Positions 49,942 through 58,814 of a stretch of 64,000 nucleotides of DNA are shown here, piece after piece. This stretch comes from Halobellus limi. GTDB lineage: Archaea; Halobacteriota; Halobacteria; Halobacteriales; Haloferacaceae. A program made the translations under genes and the position numbers. Where the stretch lies: assembly GCF_004799685.1 (NCBI RefSeq), contig NZ_CP031311.1:2411355-2475354 (forward strand), written 5' to 3'. The notes under the pieces are model-generated. The model was given only the letters and a program-made list of their open reading frames with translations, had not been told where the DNA came from and ran no database searches. Every line of letters starts with the position of its first letter. Position 1 is the first letter of the stretch.

Positions 49942-50401
49942 TCCACTTTCCGTTTGTAGTCCCCGAGTCGAATCTCCAGCCGCGCGCACCCGGCTCGCAT
50001 CGTCTGGTGCTGAACGGACGTCGCGCAAGCAGCGACACGCGGAGAGAACTCTCTCGCCCAGCCCCCCGATTCGCCGGCCCCGACCGCTGGCCCCTCCGCG
50101 AGGACACCGACCGGAGAGCGGGGGCGTGGACTACGATGAGACACGAATATCATATGTGAGAATATAAGACGAGGATACTTATACGAAATTTCACTCGGTT
50201 GATTTGGTTGAAAATCAACAGACGAAGGCGGATTCGATGTCACGTATGTCGACGACCGAGCTACCGGACAGTTATCATACACTGTAAACTGCGTTACGTC
50301 GATGGGGACGTTCGATCACCGACGCCGCACGGAGCCCGCGGCGATCGGCAGTCGAACACGTGGTGCGGGCTCGCCTGCTGGGGATTTTTGCCGATCAATG
50401 T
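49942..50401. other. 460-bp gap before the surface-protein gene, AT-rich in part
   Basis: No gene is seen. The section 50140-50280 is clearly AT-rich for this genome, with tatcatatg and atacttatac elements. An 8-bp inverted repeat GTTGATTT (50198-50205) / AAATCAAC (50212-50219) surrounds a six-base loop. A TATA-like cttatacg near 50179-50186 is a candidate promoter for the surface protein with a leader of about 190 nt, and a weaker gattttt near 50382-50388 is an alternative. I found no repeat of the tRNA 3' end to mark an integration site. Confidence 0.5.
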
Positions 50402-53400
50402 ATGACAGGAGATACGACCCGTGTTCGTGCGGTTTCTCTCGTAACGATTCTGATTCTCAGCGTTCTCGGTGGAGCAGGCGCGTTTTCCACAGCGGCCACC
50501 GCCGACCAGGGCAGCATTAGCTTCGACGCGGCGAGCTACTCCGACGGTGACACCGTCACGGTCACCGTCGACGACGCCGATCTATCGACGACTGAAGAGT
50601 ACGTCGTCAACATCGAATCAGATACTGAATCACAATCACTAGGACTAGGTCAAAGACCAGGCACTTCAATCAAATATACTACTAAAGCAAGTGTCGCTGA
50701 CCAAAATTCAGATAATAAAGTAACTAAGGAGGACATTGAATATCAAGATTCTGATGGTGGAAATAATGAAATAGAGAAAACCAGTAGGAATGACAATGGT
50801 ACTGTGACAATTTATTTCAAAAACCCACCAGCATCAAACGATGCTATTGACTATACGGTAGGTGAAACAATACTTCTAACACATACAACAGATTCAGACT
50901 TCTCAGGAAATATTGGAATAAGTACTACCGATAGTATAGGAGTTTTACAAATAACTGATGGAGATTCAATCACCTCGGACTATTTTGACACCAGCACCAA
51001 TACCAGATTAGTTACATCTGCGATTGTTGACGAAGACCCGGATCCACTCACACTCGGACCGATAACAGAGTTTTCCATCGACGATCTTTCAGGAACGAGT
51101 CTGTCTCACACCGAGAGCGTCGTCGAGATTCCGTTCAGTGAGGACGTCTCGAAGGCCGGCGGGGAAGCCGGAGCGCTGACGCTCGCGGACAACATCACCG
51201 TGACCGTCGGCGGGGTCGACGTGACCGACCGCTACACGCTCGACGCGGACGGATCGACCGACGGGCAGGTCGTGTTGAGTTCGGAGACGCCGGTCGATCC
51301 GCGATCGAGCGTGACAGTCGGAATCGACGCGGTGAACGACTCGATCGACACCGAGACGATCGAACCCGGTTCGGTGGACGTGACCGTGGCGAGCGCGACC
51401 GTCAGCGAGGACGAGGGGAGTGTGAACGCGTACGAAGGGTCGGTTCTGGCGTTCGTCGCCACGGACGGCTCCGCCGATACCGACCAGGCGTTCGAGGTCG
51501 AAGACGGCGACGGAACGTTCGTCTTCTCCGGACGCACCGGGGCCGGAAGTCAGGTGTTCGCCTTCGACACGGCGGCCCGGAACTGGAGCGGGGAGTACGA
51601 GATCGAGACGCACCTCGAAGACGGGTCGATGGATCGAGAACTCGGCGTCACGCTCCGAGAGCTGGCGGTGAGCGTCGGAGTCGACGATCGAAACGTCACC
51701 ACGGCCGACGCCGTCGAGGGGGAAATCAGCGCGAACGCCGCGGGTCGAGTCGTCGAAGTCGCTCTACATTCGGTCGACGACGGCGACGTGATCGAGCGAA
51801 CGAACCTCACGCTCGGCGGCAACGGGGGCGCGACGTTCGACTTCGCGCCGGCGACCGTCTCGGCGGCGGGGCCGGGGAACTACACGGTCGCCGTGACCGA
51901 CGCCGGAACCGGTTCCACGAACGAATCGGCCCGAATACGCGTGGTCGACGCCGGAGAGCGAACCGCGTCGTTCGGCTCCCCGACCGTCGAGGAGCACGCC
52001 GGCGACGTCGTCGAGTTCGTGGTCGATCTGCGGTACGCTGACACCGCGACTCTGACGATCGGGAGCCCCGAAGACGGCTTCCGAGCCAACGTGACGGTCG
52101 ACGACGGGAACGGCGACGGGACCGTCCGCGTGCGGTTCAACACCGCGGCCGCGGTCGGGGCGACCACGCTCCCGTCCGACGGTGGCGCGGTGTTCGGAGT
52201 CGGTGTCGCCGACGGGGGCGACGACTCCGGCGACGCCGTCGTCTCGGCGGATATCGACGACGAGCACGCCCTGACGGCGTCGATCGACCCGGGAGAGTAC
52301 GACCTCGCCGTCCGCTCCGGTCCGGACCCGAACGGCACTGCGGAGCAGCGTGGGACCCTCCTCGTCGGCGCGGCCGCACCGAGGGGTCTCACCAACTGGG
52401 TCGCGCCGGCCGGGTCCGCGCTCTCGACCCGCGGCGACGTTTCGGAAGCGGTCGAGAGCGGCCGGCTCACGAGGGCCACGACGATCGCGGCCGGGGACGT
52501 CGTGATCCACCGTCTGATCCTCCCGGGACTCGGAGGCGAGTTCGCTCGCCGCTCCGGAACGGCGACCGAGACGTTCTTCGCGCTCGCCGGGACCGACGCC
52601 GACGCGCTGTACGCGCTCAACGTCACCCAGCGGACGGCGTCGTCGAACGACGACGGCGCTCGATACGGACTGGACGAGAGCGACGCCGAGGTCGTCGCCG
52701 ACCCGGCCAACGACACCTACGTGATCGCCTACGAGAGCGGTGACGAGGCCGGCCTCCGCGCCGGCGACTCGCTCTCGGTCTCGTTCGTGGCCGCCGAAAA
52801 CGGAACGTACGACGGTCTCGACGCCGAGGAGCGGACGCTCACGAGCGACTACGAACTCGTCGAGGCCGCGATCGCGACCGCGGACGACCCGGTCGTCGTC
52901 GCGAACGCGACGAACCAGTCGATCGCGGGGACGACGAACGTCGCGCCGGGGACCGAACTCGAACTCCGAATCCGCTCTGTGAACGGCACGGACCCCAGGT
53001 TCCTGAAGACGACGCGGGTCGTCGTCGAGGCGCAGGGACGATGGTCGGCCGAGGTCGACTTCGACGCACAGCGGGTCGGCGACCGGTTCACGGTGGCCTC
53101 CGCCGTCGAGGTCGTCGCCGCCGTGGACGAGTTCCTCGTCGACGGCGTGGTCCGTGCCCTCGTCCCATCGAGGGTCGAACTGACACCCACGACGACAGCG
53201 ACCCCGGGCATCGCCGGTGGTGGAGGACAGAGAGCGGACAGTGCCAGCGGGGGCGGCTCATCGGCGTCGGACGAAGACGAATCGGTGGCGACCAGCCAGA
53301 CCGCAACCCCAGAAGAGAGCGGGGACTCCGCGGAGTCGGTCGTCGATTCGACGCGACGGTTCCTCGGCGGCGTGCTCGGAACGTTCGTCGACGGATCCGA

Positions 53401-53497
53401 GGAGGAGACGCTCCGAAGTCGGCTGCTGGGCTTCGACGTCCTCGTCTCCCTCGGCGCGTTGACGACGGTCGCGCTCTTCGTTTCCCGGCGGGAGTGA
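50402..53497 (+). CDS. Secreted BGTF-type surface protein with C-terminal anchor
   Basis: 1031 residues. A signal peptide (about 1-34) ends at AATADQGSI, followed by beta-rich repeats. ASFGSPTVEEHAGDVVEFVVDLRYADTATLTIGS (about 520-555) matches the haloarchaeal BGTF surface domain. Many N-x-S/T sequons suggest N-glycosylation. A Ser/Thr/Glu-rich stalk (950-995) precedes a final membrane helix and short basic end (LLGFDVLVSLGALTTVALFVSRRE), an archaeosortase-like tripartite tail in atypical form. Residues about 73-212 are encoded by AT-rich DNA (about 36% G+C over 50641-50940) with rare codons, unlike the rest. It is probably part of the cell envelope. Confidence 0.86.
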   Translation: MTGDTTRVRAVSLVTILILSVLGGAGAFSTAATADQGSISFDAASYSDGDTVTVTVDDADLSTTEEYVVNIESDTESQSLGLGQRPGTSIKYTTKASVADQNSDNKVTKEDIEYQDSDGGNNEIEKTSRNDNGTVTIYFKNPPASNDAIDYTVGETILLTHTTDSDFSGNIGISTTDSIGVLQITDGDSITSDYFDTSTNTRLVTSAIVDEDPDPLTLGPITEFSIDDLSGTSLSHTESVVEIPFSEDVSKAGGEAGALTLADNITVTVGGVDVTDRYTLDADGSTDGQVVLSSETPVDPRSSVTVGIDAVNDSIDTETIEPGSVDVTVASATVSEDEGSVNAYEGSVLAFVATDGSADTDQAFEVEDGDGTFVFSGRTGAGSQVFAFDTAARNWSGEYEIETHLEDGSMDRELGVTLRELAVSVGVDDRNVTTADAVEGEISANAAGRVVEVALHSVDDGDVIERTNLTLGGNGGATFDFAPATVSAAGPGNYTVAVTDAGTGSTNESARIRVVDAGERTASFGSPTVEEHAGDVVEFVVDLRYADTATLTIGSPEDGFRANVTVDDGNGDGTVRVRFNTAAAVGATTLPSDGGAVFGVGVADGGDDSGDAVVSADIDDEHALTASIDPGEYDLAVRSGPDPNGTAEQRGTLLVGAAAPRGLTNWVAPAGSALSTRGDVSEAVESGRLTRATTIAAGDVVIHRLILPGLGGEFARRSGTATETFFALAGTDADALYALNVTQRTASSNDDGARYGLDESDAEVVADPANDTYVIAYESGDEAGLRAGDSLSVSFVAAENGTYDGLDAEERTLTSDYELVEAAIATADDPVVVANATNQSIAGTTNVAPGTELELRIRSVNGTDPRFLKTTRVVVEAQGRWSAEVDFDAQRVGDRFTVASAVEVVAAVDEFLVDGVVRALVPSRVELTPTTTATPGIAGGGGQRADSASGGGSSASDEDESVATSQTATPEESGDSAESVVDSTRRFLGGVLGTFVDGSEEETLRSRLLGFDVLVSLGALTTVALFVSRRE

Positions 53498-53707
53498 GGA
53501 GGCCGGGCGGCAGCGACGGCAACTGTCTGGTGACAGAGACGGCCACCGTCCAGGGCGGCCGCGACGGCCGACGGCCGGAGTGACAGCTCCCGGAGACGGT
53601 CACGCGGTCAGCACCGTCCGAACGAGAGTTTCAGGCCCCGATCCGGGGACGGCGGCCCGCTCGCCTCGTCGTAACGCCTAAGAACCGAAGAGCCATTCTA
53701 TCGGGTA

Positions 53708-53782
53708 ATGAACCCGAACGCGAATACGGACGTCGTGGGGCCCCCCACTGTTCCGAAACGGAGGTGGTTCCGTGGGCGTTGA
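53708..53782 (+). other. 24-codon leader ORF overlapping the HD-domain gene
   Basis: ATG at 53708 opens 24 codons (MNPNANTDVVGPPTVPKR... then stop at 53780-53782). The ORF overlaps the HD gene start (GTG 53772) by 11 bases in another frame. A TATA-like gcctaag (53676-53682) has leaderless spacing to this ATG. Inside it, GGAGGTGG (53760-53767) forms a ribosome-binding site 4 bases before the HD start. Confidence 0.45.
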
Positions 53783-54473
53783 AATCAAGGAATCGACGGT
53801 CGACGGCGAGGCCTTCGAGGAGATGAAGCGGTTCGTCCGCGACTACCTCGCCGCGAGCGTCGAGAGCGAAGACCACGGCGGCCGGATGCGGTGGTACCCC
53901 TGGCACAGCGCCGAGTACCGCTTCAACCACATCCTGAACGTCGTCGACATCGCGACCCGGATCGCCGAGCGCGAGGGCGCCGACGTCGACGTCGTCCGCG
54001 TCGCCGCGCTCTTTCACGACATCTCGAAACTGGAGGCCGACCAGGAGGTCCACGCCGAGGAGGGCGCACGCGTCGCGCGCGAGTACCTCGAAGCCCACGG
54101 CGACTTCCCGCAGTCGTTCGTCGAGCAGGTCTGCCAGGTCGTCGCCGACCACTCCTACCAGGGCCCGCTCTCGGACGTCTCACTGGAGACGCAGAGCCTC
54201 ATCGAGGCCGACATCCTCGACAAGGTCGGCGCGAACGGCACGGCGCTGATGCTGCTCCGGATGGGCTATGAGGCCCGGACGCACATGGACGCCGCCGAGA
54301 TGGTCGAACGCGTCCTCGAACGCGGTCACGACGCCACGGAGCGAGTGAACTCCGACGCCGCAGAGAGCATCGCGCACAAGCGGCTCACGCGCGTGAAGTG
54401 GTTCCGCGAGTGGCTCGAATCGGAGGTCCCCGAGATGGACCATACGGCCGACGACGAGGAAGCGGACGAATAG
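53772..54473 (+). CDS. HD-domain phosphohydrolase
   Basis: 233 residues. Metal ligands of the HD superfamily are visible: His53 in FNHILNVVD, His82-Asp83 in ALFHDISK, His near 126 in VVADHSYQG and Asp in EADILDKVG. The pattern H...HD...D defines a metal-dependent phosphohydrolase acting on a nucleotide or similar phosphate ester; substrate unknown. A GTG start is chosen because a strong ribosome-binding site (GGAGGTGG, 53760-53767) precedes it, and it overlaps an upstream short ORF. No clear operon partner follows; the next gene has its own start 145 bp away. Confidence 0.88.
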   Translation: MGVEIKESTVDGEAFEEMKRFVRDYLAASVESEDHGGRMRWYPWHSAEYRFNHILNVVDIATRIAEREGADVDVVRVAALFHDISKLEADQEVHAEEGARVAREYLEAHGDFPQSFVEQVCQVVADHSYQGPLSDVSLETQSLIEADILDKVGANGTALMLLRMGYEARTHMDAAEMVERVLERGHDATERVNSDAAESIAHKRLTRVKWFREWLESEVPEMDHTADDEEADE

Positions 54474-54618
54474 CGGGCGGGTACGGCCGAGGCGATCGCT
54501 CCTACCAGGACGTGGGACGACGTACGGCGAAAAAAGCCTGCGACCGGACGACCGGCGTCGCCGTCGACAGCCGCAGGCACGGAAGCACTTACGTGCGCCG
54601 TGGGCGAAACCGGAAATC

Positions 54619-54978
54619 GTGCCCGCCGAACTCCCTCCATCGCCGTCGAATCGCGTGAAGATCGCCGTTGCCGTCGTGCTGCTCGTGACGCTCGCGTACA
54701 GTCTGGTGATCGCCGGGCAGATCCTCCTGTGGTTCGTCCTCGTCGGTATCGCCGCCGGGGTCTACATCGCCTGGCTGCTCGTCCTCGCGGTGTTCCGGCT
54801 GGTCGACGCCATCGAGCGGATCGCCGCGACGAGAGAAGCGGAAGTCAGCGGCGGAGATCGGACGGACGAGACGGACACCCAGAAGACGGATAGCGAAAGC
54901 CCGAACGCCGAAAGGTCCGCCGGAGACGACGTAGCCGGCGCGGAACCCGGCCGCGACGCGTTCGGGGATGATGCCTGA
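54619..54978 (+). CDS. Two-helix membrane protein with acidic tail
   Basis: 119 residues from a GTG. Helices near 14-34 (IAVAVVLLVTLAYSLVIAGQI) and 37-60 (FVLVGIAAGVYIAWLLVLAVF) are followed by an acidic cytoplasmic tail of about 50 residues. Unknown family. Its tail is rich in Asp, Glu and Ser but has no motif. dph6 starts 39 bp downstream. Confidence 0.65.
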   Translation: MPAELPPSPSNRVKIAVAVVLLVTLAYSLVIAGQILLWFVLVGIAAGVYIAWLLVLAVFRLVDAIERIAATREAEVSGGDRTDETDTQKTDSESPNAERSAGDDVAGAEPGRDAFGDDA

Positions 54979-55017
54979 ACCGGTGGCCGTTTGTACGCCG
55001 GAACCCAAGCGCTGGCA

Positions 55018-55743
55018 ATGACTGACTCCGGTTCCTGGGTGAGCCTCTTCTCCGGCGGCAAGGACTCCTCGTGGGCGCTCTACCGGGCGCTCGAAGAGGG
55101 CCTGAACGTCTCGCACCTCCTGACGGTCCACCCGGGTGAGGACTCGTACATGTACCACGTCCCCGAGACGCGGCTGGCCGGCCTCGCGGCCGAGAGCATC
55201 GGGATCGATCTCGTCGAGGTGGAACCGGGTGACCTCAACGCCGCCGACGTCGACGACGCGGGCGCGCAGGGCGACAGGGAGTTGGAACCGCTCGAAGCCG
55301 CGCTCTCCGAACTCGACGCGGAACTCGACGGCGGCGTCGCCGGCGTCACCGCGGGGGCCGTCGAGAGCGAGTTCCAGACCTCGCGGATCCGCGGGATGTG
55401 CGACCGACTGGGGATCGACCTCTTCGCGCCGCTGTGGCGGCGCGACCCACGGGAGTTGGCCGAGGAGATGCTCGACGCCGGCTTCGAGATCCGGATCGTC
55501 CAGGTGGCCGCGCGCGGCCTCGACGAGTCGTGGCTGGGACGGACGCTCGACGCCCGCGCGCTCGACGAGTTGCTCGCGCTCAACGAGGAGTACGGCGTGC
55601 ACGTACTGGGCGAGGGCGGCGAGTTCGAGACGCTCGTCACCGACGGGCCGCATATGGAACGTCCGATCGAACTGGAGTACGAGGCGGTCTGGGAGGGGTC
55701 CCGCGGGCACATCCGCGTGACGGACGCTCGCCTCGGAGAGTGA
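55018..55743 (+). CDS. dph6: Diphthine-ammonia ligase
   Basis: 241 residues. The adenylating PP-loop VSLFSGGKDSSWALYRALEEG (about 8-28) is followed by SYMYHVPETR, AVESEFQTSRIRGMCDRLGIDLFAPLW (about 118-144) and the family signature LGEGGEFETLVTDGP (about 202-216). It amidates diphthine on elongation factor 2 with ATP and ammonia, the last step of the pathway begun by Dph2 (20605). The ATG at 55018 starts MTDSGSWVSLFSGGKDS; upstream in-frame codons are less likely. Confidence 0.93.
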   Translation: MTDSGSWVSLFSGGKDSSWALYRALEEGLNVSHLLTVHPGEDSYMYHVPETRLAGLAAESIGIDLVEVEPGDLNAADVDDAGAQGDRELEPLEAALSELDAELDGGVAGVTAGAVESEFQTSRIRGMCDRLGIDLFAPLWRRDPRELAEEMLDAGFEIRIVQVAARGLDESWLGRTLDARALDELLALNEEYGVHVLGEGGEFETLVTDGPHMERPIELEYEAVWEGSRGHIRVTDARLGE

Positions 55744-55842
55744 CGGATCCCCTGTCGGGAAGTGACGGGCGGCCGCGTCGAGAAATGAATACGTTAGGTA
55801 CCCAACCCGGCCGACTATACCGGTCTCTGTCGAAGTGGCGGT

Positions 55843-56238
55843 ATGGAAACCGACTTCAGCGTCGTCGACCCCGAGACGATCGAGGCCGAACGGTTCCCCG
55901 AATCCGGGAACCGCCACCGGAAACTCACCGACGCGCTGGGCTGCACCGAGATGCGCGTGAACACGGTGACGCTCGAACCGGGAGAGGCGACGACTCCGCA
56001 CGCCCACGAACGACAGGAGGAGGTGTACGTGGCCCTCGACGGCGGCGTCGTCGAGATCGCCGGGGAGAGCTACGATGTCGCGCCGGGCGGAGTCGTCCGA
56101 ATCAGTCCGGAGCCTGCCCGGAGCGTCCGCAACGAGAGCGACGACGCCGCGCAGACGTGGGTGATGTTCGGTGCGCCCCCGCTGGGAACGGTCGACGACT
56201 TCGGCGAGTACACGGTGCCCGACGGCGAGCGGGAGTAG
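55843..56238 (+). CDS. Cupin-domain protein
   Basis: 131 residues forming one cupin barrel. Cupin motif 1 is TPHAHERQEEVYVALDGGVVEIAG (about 46-69), motif 2 PGGVVRISPEPARSVRNES (about 76-94) but without its usual His. The two His of motif 1 and Glu in QEEVYV would bind a metal. Such small cupins may be dioxygenases, isomerases or sensors; no specific role is readable. Converges with the nucleotidyltransferase at 56296. Confidence 0.85.
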   Translation: METDFSVVDPETIEAERFPESGNRHRKLTDALGCTEMRVNTVTLEPGEATTPHAHERQEEVYVALDGGVVEIAGESYDVAPGGVVRISPEPARSVRNESDDAAQTWVMFGAPPLGTVDDFGEYTVPDGERE

Positions 56239-56295
56239 GGAACCGACGGGAGCGGGAGGGAGCGTTCGGCCGAGTCGCGGCGCGGTACCGCCGCG

Positions 56296-57255
56296 TTATT
56301 CGAGATGGGAGTGCGCGCCGATGAGCGCGTTCGAGAGGTCGAGATTCTCGATGTGGGTGTCCGTATCGACGATGGTGTCGCGGAGGTCCGCATCGCGGAT
56401 CGTGGCGTCGGAGAAGACGATCGATCGCTCGAGGCGGGAGTCCGTCACCGAGGCGCCGGCCATCACGTGGACGTTCGCTCCCAGTTCGGAGTTCTCGACC
56501 GCCGCGTCGTCGTGGACGTACGTCTCCCCGCCGAGGTGCCACGAGACCGCCTCGAGGTAGCTCTCGGGCGTCCCGATGTCGAACCACGCGCCGTCGAAGG
56601 TGAACGCCTTGACCGTGCCGCGGTCCTGGAGCCACTTCATGAACCAGCCGGGCTCGTCGGGGTTGTTTCCGTCTTCGAGATATGTCTCGAAGTCCGGGAG
56701 CGTCTCGGCGGGGAACGCGTAGCAGGCGATCGAGACGAGCGTGCTCTGGGGGTCGTCGGGCTTCTCCTGGAAGTCGACCACGCGGTCGCCCTCCAGCTGG
56801 ACGAGGCCGTAGGACTTCGCGCGCTCTCTCGAACCCACGTCGTAGGCGGCGAGACACGGGGTGCCACTCGACTCGAAGAAGTCGACGAACTCCGAGACGT
56901 CGAAGGAGAGCAGGTTGTCGCCGGCGATGACCACGAGGTCGTCCTCGACGCCCTCGCGCTCGATGAGTTGGGCGAGCGCGCCGACGACACCGAACTTCTC
57001 GTTCTCTTCGACGGTCTCTTCGACCGACACCGTCGGTTTCTCGTAGGGAGCGTCCGCGAGGAACTCCTCGAAGTCGCCGGCGAAGCGCTCGTTGGTGCTC
57101 ACGAACACCTCGTCGATCCGGTCGTCGGCCTCGAGGTCCTCGAAGATGATGTCGATGACCGTGCCGTCGCCGACCGGGAGAAACATCTTCGGCCGGTCTT
57201 TGGTGATTGGCCACATACGCGTCGCGTACCCGCCTGCGAGGACGACAGCCTTCAT
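56296..57255 (-). CDS. Sugar-phosphate nucleotidyltransferase
   Basis: 319 residues. MKAVVLAGGYATRMWPITKDRPKMFLPVGDGTVIDIIF (about 1-38) is the NTP-transferase signature with phosphate-binding GGxxxRM...PK. VVIAGDNLLSFD carries the metal Asp, and EKPDDPQS, FDGAWFDIGTPESYLEA follow. The C-terminal region (about 245-315) forms a left-handed beta-helix (VHDDAAVENSELGANVHVMAGASVTDS). Most likely it activates glucose-1-phosphate as an NDP-sugar, useful for the glycosyltransferases in the window. Divergent from the regulator gene at 57552. Confidence 0.9.
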   Translation of the reverse strand: MKAVVLAGGYATRMWPITKDRPKMFLPVGDGTVIDIIFEDLEADDRIDEVFVSTNERFAGDFEEFLADAPYEKPTVSVEETVEENEKFGVVGALAQLIEREGVEDDLVVIAGDNLLSFDVSEFVDFFESSGTPCLAAYDVGSRERAKSYGLVQLEGDRVVDFQEKPDDPQSTLVSIACYAFPAETLPDFETYLEDGNNPDEPGWFMKWLQDRGTVKAFTFDGAWFDIGTPESYLEAVSWHLGGETYVHDDAAVENSELGANVHVMAGASVTDSRLERSIVFSDATIRDADLRDTIVDTDTHIENLDLSNALIGAHSHLE

Positions 57256-57376
57256 ACCTGTACACTCTGGGCGGAGTGTCAAGTGTGTTTCCCAAGGTGT
57301 GGTCAAAACGTGCCGACGGCGGTGGAGGGTGGGCGGTGCGGTACCGATTCTCACAGGGGACACGGCGGCGGGAGTG

Positions 57377-57456
57377 TAGTAGCGTTTGCAACCGATTGCT
57401 CATTCGATCGCACGAAAGCGTGCGATCGAGTGAGTGAAGACTGGCAAACGCTACTA
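57377..57456. repeat. 80-bp nested palindrome
   Basis: The outer arms TAGTAGCGTTTGC (57377-57389) and GCAAACGCTACTA (57444-57456) are perfectly complementary. They share a centre with an inner 16-bp hairpin (57399-57414 / 57419-57434, one mismatch) closed by the loop AAAG. Nine unpaired bases lie on each side between the arms. The gap 57256-57551 holds no gene; this element dominates it. Confidence 0.9.
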
Positions 57457-57520
57457 TATTCCGGGGAGCACGCCGATCGGAGTGGTTCGGACGTGACCGC
57501 ACGGCGCGGCTGAGCCGACA

Positions 57521-57528
57521 GTATATAC
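57521..57528 (+). promoter_or_regulatory. TATA box of the HTH/zinc-ribbon regulator gene
   Basis: gtatatac lies 24-31 nt before the ATG at 57552 and implies a leaderless transcript. Confidence 0.6.
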
Positions 57529-57551
57529 GTGTCGACCCCGCTGCTACGAGT

Positions 57552-57854
57552 ATGTCCGAACCGGGCGAGGAGGCGACGACCCGACAGCGGATCGCGGACG
57601 CGCTTCGGACGGAGCCGCACGACGCCGCGGAGCTGTCGACGGCGATCGGCGTCCCGAAATCCACGGTCTACAGACACGTCGAGCACGTCTCACAGACGGT
57701 CGAGAGCGACGACTCCGACGAGCGGTTCCTGGTCGCCCCGCCCGAGTGCCGTGCGTGCGGGTTCGACGGGTTCGACGACCCGCTGAACGACCCGTCGCGC
57801 TGTCCGGAGTGCCGCTCCGAGCGGATCGCCGAGCCGCGGTTCCTGATCGAGTGA
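57552..57854 (+). CDS. Predicted transcriptional regulator: winged helix plus zinc ribbon
   Basis: 100 residues. A winged-helix segment (TRQRIADALRTEPHDAAELSTAIGVPKSTVYRHVEHVSQTVE, about 10-51) is followed by a zinc ribbon CRACGFDGFDDPLNDPSRCPECRSERI (about 67-93). This matches the COG3357-type archaeal predicted regulators. Target genes are unknown; the divergent nucleotidyltransferase shares its regulatory gap with the 80-bp palindrome, a plausible but unproven link. Confidence 0.88.
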   Translation: MSEPGEEATTRQRIADALRTEPHDAAELSTAIGVPKSTVYRHVEHVSQTVESDDSDERFLVAPPECRACGFDGFDDPLNDPSRCPECRSERIAEPRFLIE

Positions 57855-57909
57855 GAGCGGCGGGGGTCGGCCGCCGGTCGTCACGGCGCCCTGTCCTCCC
57901 CCACGTCGC

Positions 57910-58746
57910 TCACTCGGTTTCAACGGTCGCCGTCACCCGATCCGAGAGGAAGCGTCGCAGTTCCGCCGTGACGAAGTCCGGTTCGTCGAGGTTGGACACG
58001 TGCGCGCCGCCGGGGACCTCCACGACTGTCGCGGTCGGGACGGCGGCGGCCATCTTCGCCGCGTGTCGCTTGACGAAGCCCATCTCGTGTTCGCCGTAGA
58101 TGATGAGCGTCGGAACCGCGACGCTCGGAAGGTCGAACGTCGTGTGCGGGACGTCGAGGAGCGTCCGAATGACCTTCGCGAACTCGTCGGTCGACATCCG
58201 TGGGCCGCGCTCGCGGAGTTGCTCGATCTTCGCGTAGTCACCGCTGGCTTCCTTCCCGCGGAGGCGTTCCTGAAACCACACCATCGCCCTCTCGACCCGC
58301 TGGTAGCCGACGAGTCGTGTCAGCGGAACCGTGACCCGCAACACGGCCCACTGGAGGCGTTCGGGCCACCGCCAGTCGCCGGACGTGAACGTGTCGGCGA
58401 GCACGAGTCCGGAGATCCGATCGGGGTACGTCGCCGCGTACAACTGCGCGATGCAGCCCCCCAGCGAGAGCCCGCACAGAACGGGCCGATCGAGTTCCAG
58501 AGCCGTGAGGAGCGCGTCGAGGTCCTCGACGAACAGCTCGAGCGAGTACCGACCGACCGCCGAACCGCCGGTGCGACCGTGGCCGCGAACGTCGTAGGCG
58601 ACGGTCGTGTACGCGTCGCTCAGGGCCTCCAGTTGGGGGAGCCACTGCCCGTGGTCGACGATAGCGCCGTGGACGAACACGACCGGCGGCCCCTCGCCCC
58701 GTCGCTCGTAGTACGTCTCGACGCCGTTGGTGTGGACGGTCGGCAT
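57910..58746 (-). CDS. Alpha/beta-hydrolase
   Basis: 278 residues. [14 protein letters not shown] (oxyanion His-Gly, about 22-35), nucleophile Ser in [15 protein letters not shown] (about 90-104) and His in [15 protein letters not shown] (about 254-268) form the usual set; the acidic residue position reads GEHEMGF, with Glu rather than Asp as the probable acid. The cap region (about 125-200) is moderate in size. Substrates vary widely (esters, lactones, epoxides). Single gene with ATG at 58746, downstream of the peptide-transport operon. Confidence 0.88.
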   Translation of the reverse strand: MPTVHTNGVETYYERRGEGPPVVFVHGAIVDHGQWLPQLEALSDAYTTVAYDVRGHGRTGGSAVGRYSLELFVEDLDALLTALELDRPVLCGLSLGGCIAQLYAATYPDRISGLVLADTFTSGDWRWPERLQWAVLRVTVPLTRLVGYQRVERAMVWFQERLRGKEASGDYAKIEQLRERGPRMSTDEFAKVIRTLLDVPHTTFDLPSVAVPTLIIYGEHEMGFVKRHAAKMAAAVPTATVVEVPGGAHVSNLDEPDFVTAELRRFLSDRVTATVETE

Positions 58747-58814
58747 ATCGCCGCAGTTACGCTCTCGAAGCTCATCAACCTCTCTGCTACTTCGCTGCTC
58801 GACGTTCGCGCGAG

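Noticed and set aside
49869-50401. A tRNA-Gln integration site for a genomic island covering the surface protein
   Set aside because: I looked for a copy of the tRNA 3' end in the downstream gap and gene flanks and saw none. No integrase gene is present.
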